Source of the DNA: Flagellimonas yonaguniensis
GTDB lineage: Bacteria > Bacteroidota > Bacteroidia > Flavobacteriales > Flavobacteriaceae
Direction of reading: 5' to 3'
NCBI RefSeq assembly: GCF_029193885.1
Contig: NZ_JARFVB010000005.1
Coordinates: forward strand, 186,001-250,000
Length of the DNA stretch: 64,000 nucleotides
Numbering within the stretch: position 1 is the first letter of the stretch; each line of letters starts with the position of its first letter. Of this stretch, positions 24,608 through 32,277 are shown in pieces. Under the pieces are notes generated by a model. That model was not told the origin of the DNA, did not search any database, and saw only the letters and a program-made list of their open reading frames with translations. Position numbers and translations under genes: made by a program.

Positions 24608-27178
24608 ATGAAAAACCTGTTAGCGATTCCAAAATTTGAACGTTCTGGAAGCTTCATTTTCTTATGTGCCTTGTTTTTGTTGTCCGGCACCGCTGGCCTT
24701 ATATTCCAAGTGATTTGGATGTACCGGCTGGGACTTGTGTTCGGGAATGCGGCGTATGCGACGGCTGCAACATTATCCGCTTTTTTTCTCGGATTGGCCC
24801 TTGGGGGACGGTTTTTTGGCAAGGCTTCCGCCCGTTTTAAACGGCCACTTCGCTTATATGGCTTTATGGAGCTAGGTATTGCCGTAACGGCACTCTTGTT
24901 GATTCCTGGCCTCCATTTCTATGAAAAATACTATTCTGATATCGTATCTTTTTTAGGGGTTTCAAGAAGCGTTCTCTTAGTCATCAAGTTTGTATTTGGT
25001 ATTTCATTACTTTTTTTTCCTTCATTTTTAATGGGAGGCACCTTTCCCGTTCTGGCACAGTACATCGGGAAAAACCGAATTGACCTTTCAAGACGTGGAA
25101 CGATTTTGTATGCCGTAAATACCTTAGGGGCCGCTCTAGGTGCTTTTGCTGCCGCGTTTTATTTGTTAGCTAGGTACGGGGTCAGTGCAACCTATAGCTT
25201 TGCCATGGCCCTGGCTCTTTCCGTAGGGGTTCTGGCGCTTGTTATCGACCGCTTTTATAAGACTCCCCGCCCCGCTACTCTTGAAGCCTTCGATTGGCCT
25301 GAAAAGCACGAAAAATCCACTTACGCTACATCCGAATTGGGTTATGGCCAATTCATCACGGTCGCCTTTTTTTCCGGGGCCTTGGCACTAGCGGCCGAAA
25401 CCTTATGGACTAAAATGTTCGCCCAAGTTTTACAAAATTCGGTCTATTCGTTCGCTGCAATATTGGTAGTGTTCCTTTTATCCCTAGGGCTTGGCGGTAT
25501 TTTATCCCATGTGCTGGTAAGGCTAAGGGCGCCGTCAACAAAACTTTTGATCTTATTGTTGGCCTCGGCCGCAATTTTGATAGGAATATCTCCAACGGTA
25601 TTCAGTACTGTGACAAACGGACTTGAGTACCTTGCAGTGAACGCATCTTGGCTTACATATATATGGTCCGTCTTTAAACTAAGCCTAATAGTAATTATGC
25701 CTCCAACTATTATTTTAGGTGCCGTGTTTCCCTTTCTGTTGAAAGCGGCCCCTACAATCCATATGCCATCTGGGATAATCGCGGGCAAATTAGTACTCTA
25801 CAATTCGTTGGGCGGCTTTGTGGGGCCGGTAGTGGCAGGTTTTGTTCTACTTGATTTGGTCGGCCTCTGGAATAGTATAAAAATCATTGCTGTTCTGTAT
25901 GGCATCTTAGCTCTATTGATTGTTTTCCCAGCATCCGGAAAAAAGAAAATTATTCAACTTTTATTACTAGTTACATTGATTTTCGGAATATTCGTGTTGA
26001 AAAACCCACCTCTTGTACAATTGAAAACAGGAGAAAAAGTACTGGATTATTGGCAATCAAGCGACGGTGTCGTCTCTATAATACAATTGGCGGGAAATTT
26101 AGAGATGCGATTAGATAATTTTTATGTGCTCGGGGATTCGAAATCGTTTTTGGTCGAGCAAATGCAGGCCCATGTTCCGCTTATGATACATCCAGCACCT
26201 AAAAATGTGGCGTTTTTGGGACTGGGGACCGGCATCACGGCAGGTGCGGCGTTTAACCATGATGTAGAAAATGTAGTAGCCGTTGAACTGGTGTCCAACG
26301 TGGTTACTGCGGCAAAACGTTATTTTTCACCTTGGACCAATGGACTTTTCAAAGATAAACGGGCGAATATAGTAGCTGACGATGCCAGAAACTTTCTTCT
26401 GGGCGCCAATAAGAAATTCGACGTTATTATCGGAGACCTTTTTACCCCGTGGCATGCAGGTACGGGAAGTCTTTACACCCTTGAACATTTTGAACAAGTT
26501 AAAAAGCGATTATCGCCCGGTGGCATCTTTGCGCAATGGTTACCGCTATACCAGCTTACACCTGAGAACTTCAATACCATTGCCGCTACATTTGCAGCCG
26601 TTTATCCACAAGTGACACTCTGGCGGGCCGATTTTTCCACGGACCGGGCCAGTATCGTACTCGTTGGCCAGGAAGCAGGCTCACAGCTTAACAATAATAC
26701 CTTACGCAAAAATATTGTCCATGTAGTGGGTAAGCAAATTGACCCGGAAAACAACCACATGGCCGGTCTTTTTTATCTAGGTAACTTGGAGGCCATTAGA
26801 AATCGGTTGTCGGGTGTTGAACTGAATACCGATGACAGAAGGTCTATTGAATTTAAGGCACCTATTCTATCGCAACAAGCCAATTCGGGCAGTGCAAGCT
26901 ATATTACAGGCAAGGAGTTGGATGATTTGTTGACCTTACTAAATACTAATCTTCCTGCTGGGAAAGACCCCTATCTTTCCAACTTGACAGAGGAAGAAAT
27001 TCGATTTGTAAAAGTGGGGGCGCTTTACCATCGTTATTTGCGATATGTCAGTACCGGGGAAGAAGATAAGGCAAAAAAAATACGGGAACGGATACAGTTC
27101 TTGGCACCGGACTTTTTACATACGGAGACCAAAGCTATTGATGAAAAAAATAAGGGAATACCAACAAACAAGAAATAA
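24608..27178 (+). CDS. Fused multi-TM (MFS-like) and spermidine-synthase-like protein
   Basis: 856 residues. The first about 470 residues hold a dozen or more TM helices beginning LFLLSGTAGLIFQVIWMYRLG; residues about 490-720 are a spermidine-synthase-type Rossmann methyltransferase fold with AFLGLGTGITAGAA, VVAVELV, DDARNFLL and DVIIGDLFTPWHAGT. Proteins of this architecture are common and usually annotated as fused MFS/spermidine synthases, but true polyamine synthesis has seldom been shown. A TAAGTTTG element (24569-24576) could be its -7 box. Start ATG 24608; next gene begins 1 bp after the stop. Confidence 0.85.
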   Translation: MKNLLAIPKFERSGSFIFLCALFLLSGTAGLIFQVIWMYRLGLVFGNAAYATAATLSAFFLGLALGGRFFGKASARFKRPLRLYGFMELGIAVTALLLIPGLHFYEKYYSDIVSFLGVSRSVLLVIKFVFGISLLFFPSFLMGGTFPVLAQYIGKNRIDLSRRGTILYAVNTLGAALGAFAAAFYLLARYGVSATYSFAMALALSVGVLALVIDRFYKTPRPATLEAFDWPEKHEKSTYATSELGYGQFITVAFFSGALALAAETLWTKMFAQVLQNSVYSFAAILVVFLLSLGLGGILSHVLVRLRAPSTKLLILLLASAAILIGISPTVFSTVTNGLEYLAVNASWLTYIWSVFKLSLIVIMPPTIILGAVFPFLLKAAPTIHMPSGIIAGKLVLYNSLGGFVGPVVAGFVLLDLVGLWNSIKIIAVLYGILALLIVFPASGKKKIIQLLLLVTLIFGIFVLKNPPLVQLKTGEKVLDYWQSSDGVVSIIQLAGNLEMRLDNFYVLGDSKSFLVEQMQAHVPLMIHPAPKNVAFLGLGTGITAGAAFNHDVENVVAVELVSNVVTAAKRYFSPWTNGLFKDKRANIVADDARNFLLGANKKFDVIIGDLFTPWHAGTGSLYTLEHFEQVKKRLSPGGIFAQWLPLYQLTPENFNTIAATFAAVYPQVTLWRADFSTDRASIVLVGQEAGSQLNNNTLRKNIVHVVGKQIDPENNHMAGLFYLGNLEAIRNRLSGVELNTDDRRSIEFKAPILSQQANSGSASYITGKELDDLLTLLNTNLPAGKDPYLSNLTEEEIRFVKVGALYHRYLRYVSTGEEDKAKKIRERIQFLAPDFLHTETKAIDEKNKGIPTNKK

Positions 27179-27179
27179 A

Positions 27180-27983
27180 ATGAATTACCAAAAAACAACT
27201 GGACCGATCAAGGACTATATGAAACAAGTAAGCAACAAACCATTCTTTTTTTCGATTCCAATAATCATATCTATACTATCTTTTGGTCTTTCGTTTGCGC
27301 AACAAGATATCATCGATAAGGCGATAGCAGTTTCGGGAACCGAAAAATTGAAAAACGCCGAGGCTTCATTCGATTTTCGGGATTATCAGTATACATACAA
27401 AAGAAGCCAGGGGCGATTTGAATACACAAGAATCGGCAAGAAAGGCGATGGCACGGAAATACGGGATGTCTATACCAATAAGGGGCTGGTCCGCTATGTG
27501 GCCGATACCTTGATAAGCCTTACCGAAAAAAGAGAGAAAGCCTATACCAATTCGGTAAATTCAGTGATGTACTTTGCGTTTTTGCCCCTTTGGCTCAAAG
27601 ACCCCGCGGTCATTGTAGAAGACCAAGGTAGAAGCGTGATAAAAAGTAAGGAGTACTATAAAATCCGTGTTACTTTTAAGCAAGAGGGCGGTGGCGATGA
27701 TTTTGAGGATGTGTTCCTCTATTGGTTCGATGTTGAGGATTATAGTATGGATTATCTGGCTTACAAATACTTTACTGGCAAAGGGGGAATGCGGTTTCGG
27801 GAAGCATACAACCAGCGCAACGTTAATGGGGTCGTAATACAGGATTACCGTAACCTACAACCTAAAATAAAGGACGGCATTGATTTTGATGAAATCGAGA
27901 AGGCTTTTGAAAATGACCAACTGGAAGAACTCTCCCTAATTCAATTGAAAAATGTGAAAATCAAAACGATACCCAAACCTTAG
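27180..27983 (+). CDS. DUF6503-like secreted protein
   Basis: About 267 residues from the ATG at 27180, one base after the stop of the spermidine-synthase fusion; a second ATG at 27216 would start closer to the signal peptide (helix SIPIIISILSFGLSFAQQ). Mature protein begins QQDIIDKAIAVSGTEKLKNA and has YKIRVTFKQEGGGDDFEDVF, RFREAYNQRNVNGVVIQDY, which I associate with the DUF6503 family of Bacteroidota, probably a lipid-binding-like beta fold. Role unknown. A longer reading frame upstream overlaps the previous gene and is not used. Confidence 0.75.
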   Translation: MNYQKTTGPIKDYMKQVSNKPFFFSIPIIISILSFGLSFAQQDIIDKAIAVSGTEKLKNAEASFDFRDYQYTYKRSQGRFEYTRIGKKGDGTEIRDVYTNKGLVRYVADTLISLTEKREKAYTNSVNSVMYFAFLPLWLKDPAVIVEDQGRSVIKSKEYYKIRVTFKQEGGGDDFEDVFLYWFDVEDYSMDYLAYKYFTGKGGMRFREAYNQRNVNGVVIQDYRNLQPKIKDGIDFDEIEKAFENDQLEELSLIQLKNVKIKTIPKP

Positions 27984-27994
27984 CTCAGTCTAAT

Positions 27995-28438
27995 TCATTC
28001 AAAGACCCGAAGTAGGTTTCCAGTAAGTTCAGTCTGGAATATTTTCAAAGGGTTGCTCGTAATACTGTTCAAGGGCTTTCCGGTTTGGTCAAAGCGTGCG
28101 CCATGGGTAGAACAATAGTAAATACCGCCGTCGTTCTCAACAAACCTAACTTCCTCGGTCTGTTGATGGCTACATATCTGACTGGCCGCCACAAAATTAC
28201 CTTCTAAATTTTTAACTACGACCACATAGTCTTTTAATATATAATCGCCGTTGTTCTGTAAGCTAGTACCCTCATTGGAGTTAAGGTCTATCGTAAAATC
28301 GATTCCAGTAGGTATCGGTCTCATATCCTCTGGTGAAACGTCTCCGTTACCATCTTTGGAACAGCTTTGAACACAGGGAAAAACAATTGCGAATGCCGCA
28401 CCGGCACCCAAACTTCGTAAGAACTGTTTTCTTTCCAT
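27995..28438 (-). CDS. Rieske-type [2Fe-2S] lipoprotein
   Basis: 147 residues. N-terminus MERKQFLRSLGAGAAFAIVF resembles a Tat-like signal followed by a lipobox-type Cys (PCVQSC). The cluster-binding motifs are CSHQ (about 103-106) and CSTHG (about 124-128), giving the two-Cys/two-His Rieske set. Similar small Rieske proteins in Bacteroidota are of unknown redox function. It is convergent with the DUF6503-like gene (11 bp gap). Its own promoter is not obvious in the 437-bp spacer on its other side. Confidence 0.85.
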   Translation of the reverse strand: MERKQFLRSLGAGAAFAIVFPCVQSCSKDGNGDVSPEDMRPIPTGIDFTIDLNSNEGTSLQNNGDYILKDYVVVVKNLEGNFVAASQICSHQQTEEVRFVENDGGIYYCSTHGARFDQTGKPLNSITSNPLKIFQTELTGNLLRVFE

Positions 28439-28822
28439 AACAAAGACTTTTAAAAATTAACGTCTTTTGCTAGAAAATCGTATCCAAACAATATATATAT
28501 GGTCTTCGGCGCATCTTTTAAAAGATAGTAAAATCAATAATTTCTCTACACGGGGGTCTAACTAAGTGTTTGAACGCATCTGATTTATAGTGTTATATAC
28601 CCAAAAGCACACACCAATTTTTTAGTACTATGCTGATTGTGTTTAGTAAAAAACAAGAATAGCTTTTATTCGAGTTACTACATTCAACTTTTTTTGCAAA
28701 CATGACAATCGTCATGTTCTTGTTTAATCACTTATGTTATTTTTGAAAAATAATATCATTTAAATTGATTCTAACTACATAAAAATTAGATTATTATATA
28801 TTTTTCAAATTGACCCTTAATT
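28439..28822. other. Intergenic spacer upstream of the IS element
   Basis: 384 bp without a credible gene. It contains the palindrome and -7 element described separately (28699-28745). The rest is AT-rich; no further hairpin or promoter that I can support was found. The spacer presumably once joined directly to the leader of the HYC gene at 29441 before the IS200-type element arrived. Confidence 0.6.
28699..28745 (+). promoter_or_regulatory. Crp/Fnr-like palindrome plus -7 element (probable HYC gene 2 promoter)
   Basis: AACATGACAATCGTCATGTT (28699-28718) is a perfect palindrome with 8-bp arms and 4-bp spacer; its ATGAC-N4-GTCAT core is centred at 28708.5. A TATTTTTG element (28738-28745) begins 29.5 bp downstream of the centre, matching the geometry upstream of the paralogous gene at 15365. 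No -35-like TTG at the standard distance is present, as expected for an activator-dependent class II promoter. It points toward 29441, with the IS element in between. Confidence 0.6.
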
Positions 28823-28830
28823 GTAAATAT

Positions 28831-28851
28831 CCCTGTGCCAAGAGCACAGGG
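28831..28851. repeat. Subterminal hairpin of IS element (right end)
   Basis: CCCTGTG-CCAAGAG-CACAGGG, a perfect 7-bp stem with a 7-nt loop. A second small hairpin, TCAATGC-TTC-GCATTGA (28859-28875), lies between it and the tnpA stop codon. Confidence 0.75.
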
Positions 28852-28875
28852 CGTTTTTTCAATGCTTCGCATTGA

Positions 28876-29325
28876 TCAGGTCTCGAACAGCCTAAGTTGT
28901 TTGACATCTTCTGCTCGGCCTTGATTCTCTATGTACCGTTCGATCACATTCTTGTCCCCTCGACCACTTATCGTCGAAATATAATACCCATCCGTCCAAA
29001 ACTCCCCGCCCCAAAGCTCCTGTTCCAATGATGGAAGCTCCTTGAACACGCGTTGCGATGTGATGCTCTTGACCATACGGATCACCTGACCCCCCGAGTA
29101 CTTGGGCAAGAACCTGCAAAGTAGGTGAACGTGGTCCTTGTCAAAACCAACATTGTGGACATCGATGTAATATCGGTCCCGAAACCCGGAAAGAACATCC
29201 ACCACCACTTTCTCGACCACAGGATCAAACAGTTTCTTCCTGTACTTGATCGTCAACTGAATGTGGTAATAACATTCAGAAACATTATGATGCCAATACC
29301 AATTCCTATCTGTAATTTTGGGCAT
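28876..29325 (-). CDS. tnpA: IS200/IS605-type Y1 transposase
   Basis: 149 residues from the ATG at 29325 (an in-frame GTG at 29355 would add ten). The HUH motif is in DKDHVHLLCRF, and the catalytic Tyr is probably in FWTDGYYISTI; IERYIENQG near the end is typical of TnpA. It is an HUH-type single-strand transposase acting on hairpin ends. The gene appears intact. The ATG sits in the loop of a strong mRNA hairpin (29312-29337), suggesting translational repression, known for IS200 tnpA by a related mechanism. Confidence 0.9.
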   Translation of the reverse strand: MPKITDRNWYWHHNVSECYYHIQLTIKYRKKLFDPVVEKVVVDVLSGFRDRYYIDVHNVGFDKDHVHLLCRFLPKYSGGQVIRMVKSITSQRVFKELPSLEQELWGGEFWTDGYYISTISGRGDKNVIERYIENQGRAEDVKQLRLFET

Positions 29326-29337
29326 GCCCAAAATTAC
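29312..29337. promoter_or_regulatory. Perfect palindrome holding the tnpA start codon in its loop
   Basis: A perfect 26-bp palindrome with arms GTAATTTTGGG and CCCAAAATTAC and the tetranucleotide CATG at the centre. In tnpA mRNA it would form an 11-bp stem with loop CAUG, so the start AUG is in the tetraloop. Likely limits transposase translation. Confidence 0.7.
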
Positions 29338-29368
29338 GACTTTCGTGCTTCGCACGAAGGCAATTCAG

Positions 29369-29389
29369 CCCTGCGCCAAGAGCACAGGG
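29369..29389. repeat. Subterminal hairpin of IS element (left end)
   Basis: CCCTGCG-CCAAGAG-CACAGGG; same as the other end except one base, which makes a C-A mismatch in the stem. A further hairpin TTCGTGC-TTC-GCACGAA (29342-29358) lies nearer tnpA, mirroring the arrangement at the other end. Confidence 0.75.
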
Positions 29390-29440
29390 AGTTAATGCCT
29401 AACTTTTAAAACTTAAACAGTTTTTTGCTAATTTTAGAGT

Positions 29441-29860
29441 ATGAAGCGCTTTTTACGTAAAATAGTATCCATCGGTTTGACGTTCGCAATACTTTTTGCG
29501 ACCACATCCTTTAGCGCTGATATGCATTTCTGTTGTAACAAATTAGTGGATATTGCCGTATTTGGTAAGGCAAAATCTTGTGACGATAAAGTTCAAAAAA
29601 GCGAAAGCCCTTCCAAGGAGTGTTCTGTAGGAGCCAAGGATTGTTGCAGGAATGAAACATTTAGCAAGGCCGGTGATGACAACGTTAAAAAGGTTACCGC
29701 GGAATTCAGCATCGAAAACTATGTTTTCTTACATAGCTTTTTTTACACCTATATAAATCGTTTTGAAGGGCTAGATAAAAACATCGTTCCCTTTGTAAAT
29801 TACGATCCGCCATGGATCGAGAAGGACATTCTTGTGCTTCATGAAACTTTCCTTATTTGA
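29441..29860 (+). CDS. HYC_CC_PP-family secreted protein (copy 2)
   Basis: 139 residues. Signal peptide (1-26), then HFCC (29-32) in place of HYCG, KDCC (66-69) and YDPPWI near residue 124. Length, spacing and the ending LHETFLI parallel the copy at 14949-15365 (ending LDQIFLI), so the two are paralogues. Probable periplasmic Cu-related protein of unknown action. It heads the second metal block; its native promoter seems to be the element at 28699-28745, now separated from it by the IS element. ATG 29441. Confidence 0.82.
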   Translation: MKRFLRKIVSIGLTFAILFATTSFSADMHFCCNKLVDIAVFGKAKSCDDKVQKSESPSKECSVGAKDCCRNETFSKAGDDNVKKVTAEFSIENYVFLHSFFYTYINRFEGLDKNIVPFVNYDPPWIEKDILVLHETFLI

Positions 29861-29871
29861 TTTTTATTCAA

Positions 29872-29896
29872 ACAGATTATTGATCCAATAATCTGT
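29872..29896. terminator. Perfect inverted repeat after HYC gene 2
   Basis: ACAGATTATTG-ATC-CAATAATCTGT: a perfect 11-bp stem with a 3-nt loop, 12 bp after the stop codon. No T-tract follows on the plus strand (ACTTCC), so it may be a weak terminator, a processing site, or an operator for the adjacent HMA-AraC gene. Confidence 0.5.
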
Positions 29897-30039
29897 ACTT
29901 CCTACTGGCAAACATCGCGTTCTGCCCTCTAATGTCGTACCCTTTATTTCAACGACACTCGCTCCAATTGGTCAAAATACCAAATAATAATGAGTCCTTA
30001 CGGACATAAGCAATTAGAACATTCAATAAACCCTAAAGT

Positions 30040-30621
30040 ATGGATTCTCAGAGAGAATACTGGATCAAGAATATGGTCTGCAGTCGGTGCCTTAAGGTCA
30101 TAAAGCAAGACCTTGAAGAAATCGGTGTAGAAGTGCTTTCCCTTGAACTGGGCAAACTATCAGTCCGTATCACTACTGAAATCGATAAAAAAATCGATTT
30201 GAAAATAGCGGAGGTGCTTCATTCCAACGGATTTGAAATCGCCAAGAACGAGGAGGAAATGATCGTTGAGAATATCAAGATCACCTTAATCGAACTTGTA
30301 ACAGACCTTCCTTTACATATTAAGGAAAAGACTTCCGAACATTTGGCAGCAGAACTACATCGCGATTATAAGATGTTGAGCAAGATTTTCTCTAAAAAAG
30401 AGAACATTACCATTGAAAAGTACTTTATAAAACTGAAGGTCGAAAGGGTCAAAGAGCTCATACAGTTGCAACAGCATGCGTTCTCAGACATAGCCTATCT
30501 ACTTGATTATAGTAGCGTGAACCATTTATCCAGACAGTTTAAAAATGTTACTGGATTGAGCATGACAGATTATAAAAACAGCCAAGTATGGGAAAGAAGC
30601 TTCCTGGACGAAATTATATAG
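30040..30621 (+). CDS. AraC-family regulator with N-terminal HMA-like metal-binding domain
   Basis: 193 residues. The N-terminal about 70 residues form a heavy-metal-associated ferredoxin-like domain with NMVCSRC (Cys 14 and 17), then a helical linker, then an AraC-type HTH domain (about 100-190) with the second helix-turn-helix in FSDIAYLLDYSSVNHLSRQFKNVTG. The fusion suggests direct sensing of Cu(I) or another soft metal by the regulator. It probably controls the metal genes that follow and perhaps region 1. The 179-bp upstream spacer holds several inverted repeats (29872-29896; TGTCGT/ACGACA at 29933-29957). ATG at 30040. Confidence 0.88.
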   Translation: MDSQREYWIKNMVCSRCLKVIKQDLEEIGVEVLSLELGKLSVRITTEIDKKIDLKIAEVLHSNGFEIAKNEEEMIVENIKITLIELVTDLPLHIKEKTSEHLAAELHRDYKMLSKIFSKKENITIEKYFIKLKVERVKELIQLQQHAFSDIAYLLDYSSVNHLSRQFKNVTGLSMTDYKNSQVWERSFLDEII

Positions 30622-30693
30622 ATAAGAACGAAAATTATGCAGATGTAAACATCCAACAAAAAATAGATTTACTAACAATTCAATACCAATAAA

Positions 30694-31101
30694 ATGAAAA
30701 ACAAAAGAGACATACGTATTTGGACCATATTAATGGTCACAGGTTTGTTAATTCTCGGGTTCAATGGCCATGCCCAAGAAAAATGGGTAGCCCCTGCAAG
30801 TGCCGATAAGATTGTCAACCCCTTAAAGGGGGACACAGATGCAGTGGCAAACGGGAAAAGGACGTACAGAATGCTCTGTGTGGTCTGCCATGGAGCCAAG
30901 GGCAAAGGTGATGGCGTTGGTGGCGCAGGATTAAAGCCGCTACCGACCAATTTGACCAGTGCCGAGTTCCAAGCCCAGACCGACGGCGCAATTTTCTGGA
31001 AACTAGAGGAAGGACGCTCACCCATGGCCTCCTATAAAACCGCTCTTCCCGAAAAGAAAAGATGGGAATTGATTAACTATATCAGAACCTTGAAACAATG
31101 A
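30694..31101 (+). CDS. Periplasmic monohaem cytochrome c
   Basis: 135 residues: signal peptide (about 9-27, ending GHAQ), one haem site CVVCH (62-66), a downstream PLPTNLT and the axial-Met region EGRSPMASYK, as in class I cytochromes c. Soluble or weakly anchored in the periplasm. Its stop overlaps the start of the porin gene (ATGA at 31098-31101), so the two are translationally coupled. Electron partners unknown. Confidence 0.88.
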   Translation: MKNKRDIRIWTILMVTGLLILGFNGHAQEKWVAPASADKIVNPLKGDTDAVANGKRTYRMLCVVCHGAKGKGDGVGGAGLKPLPTNLTSAEFQAQTDGAIFWKLEEGRSPMASYKTALPEKKRWELINYIRTLKQ

Positions 31102-32255
31102 AAAAGCTAATATATTTTCTAACAGTAGTGGTCTTAGGTACAACTTCATACGCCCAGACCTATAACACGTTTGAACCGAGCAAGACCCAATTTATGCTGC
31201 GTGGTTACGGGCATACAGGATTTGAGTATATGGATTCTGGCGATGAAACAGAATCCACATTTTTGGGTGCGGCCTTTGCTCCAATATTTCTTTATAAACA
31301 TTCAGATAGGCTGATGTTCGAGGCAGAACTGGAGTTTGTTCTTGAAGGGAACGAACTGGAAACCGGTTTGGAATATGCGGACGTTATGTATGTACTTAAT
31401 AGAAACATGACCGTTAGGGCCGGAAAATTTCTTTTACCATTTGGCACTTTTATGGAACGCTTGCATCCTGCATGGATTAACAGATTGCCCAATACGCCTT
31501 TGGGCTATGGGCATGACGGGATTGCACCTTCCTCGGGTATAGGGGTAGAATTAAGAGGGGCATTTGATTTGGGAGGCCCTACTTTGAACTATTCGGTATA
31601 CTCCACAAACGGTCCACGTCTCAAGGACGGTAATTTGGAACCTGAAGAAGCGGGGATGCTTCAATTCGAGAATTATGAGGACACCAATCTTGCCAAGGCT
31701 TATGGGGGTCGAATCGGGTTGCTGCCTTTTTCTGATTCTTCCACAGAAATAGGGTTTTCAGCGTATTCCACTAGTGGAACGGGGGAAGAAGATTCAGAAT
31801 ATGAAGATATCGGTGCCTTTCTCTATGCCTTGGATTTTTCCTTTGTCAAACAAATATCAGGAATAGGCGGCGTAGTTGACGTAAAGGCGCAATACAATAA
31901 TTCCAATGTGGATACGGCAACTTTTACAGAACTGGAGGATGGTATCGCAGAAGAATACTCTTTTGATAACCAAAGTAATTCCTTTTATGGGCAATTGAGC
32001 TATAGGCCTACAATGGCAAGCAATGACTTTGTCAAGAAATTGGAGTTTGTTGGAAGATATTCAGATTTCAATGCTCCCGAGGGTGCCGAATGGGAGGAAA
32101 AATCAGTTCAGTATGCCTTTGGCGTCAACTATTGGCTGAGCTGGCGTTCTGTAGTCAAGTTGAGTTACCAGACCACGGAAACAGAAGGAGGCCATGACGG
32201 TAATGGAATCACAAATACAGATGGATTATTTCTGCATTGGGCCATAGGATTTTGA
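31098..32255 (+). CDS. Outer-membrane porin-like beta-barrel protein
   Basis: 385 residues. Signal peptide (1-19) then a barrel with alternating strands, e.g. FMLRGYGHTGFEYM at the start and FLHWAIGF at the C-terminus ending in Phe. RAGKFLLPFGTFMERLHP is reminiscent of phosphate/nitrate-type porins (OprP/OprO-like or general 'porin' families of Bacteroidota). It is coupled to an upstream cytochrome c and followed 22 bp later by a cytochrome lipoprotein gene. Substrate unknown. Confidence 0.8.
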   Translation: MKKLIYFLTVVVLGTTSYAQTYNTFEPSKTQFMLRGYGHTGFEYMDSGDETESTFLGAAFAPIFLYKHSDRLMFEAELEFVLEGNELETGLEYADVMYVLNRNMTVRAGKFLLPFGTFMERLHPAWINRLPNTPLGYGHDGIAPSSGIGVELRGAFDLGGPTLNYSVYSTNGPRLKDGNLEPEEAGMLQFENYEDTNLAKAYGGRIGLLPFSDSSTEIGFSAYSTSGTGEEDSEYEDIGAFLYALDFSFVKQISGIGGVVDVKAQYNNSNVDTATFTELEDGIAEEYSFDNQSNSFYGQLSYRPTMASNDFVKKLEFVGRYSDFNAPEGAEWEEKSVQYAFGVNYWLSWRSVVKLSYQTTETEGGHDGNGITNTDGLFLHWAIGF

Positions 32256-32277
32256 TCGAATCATAAAAAGCAAAAAA

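Larger units (their letters stand above)
28823..29390 (-). mobile_element. IS200/IS605-family element, single-gene type
   Basis: About 568 bp carrying only tnpA. Near-identical subterminal hairpins (28831-28851 and 29369-29389, 20 of 21 bases equal, shared loop CCAAGAG) flank it, as expected for IS200-type ends recognised as single-stranded hairpins. In the tnpA direction the left end is preceded by TTAAC and the right end finishes at TTTAC, resembling the target/cleavage tetranucleotide of the family. Exact ends are inferred. No terminal inverted repeats or target duplications, also as expected. Confidence 0.7.

Noticed and set aside
27045..27179. Upstream extension of the DUF6503-like gene
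   Set aside because: Overlaps the spermidine-synthase fusion in another frame; ATG at 27180 is one base after that stop.
28699..28718. Fur or CueR-type operator reading of the palindrome
   Set aside because: The ATGAC-N4-GTCAT form does not match the Fur (GATAATGATAATCATTATC) or CueR box; Crp/Fnr-type spacing fits better.
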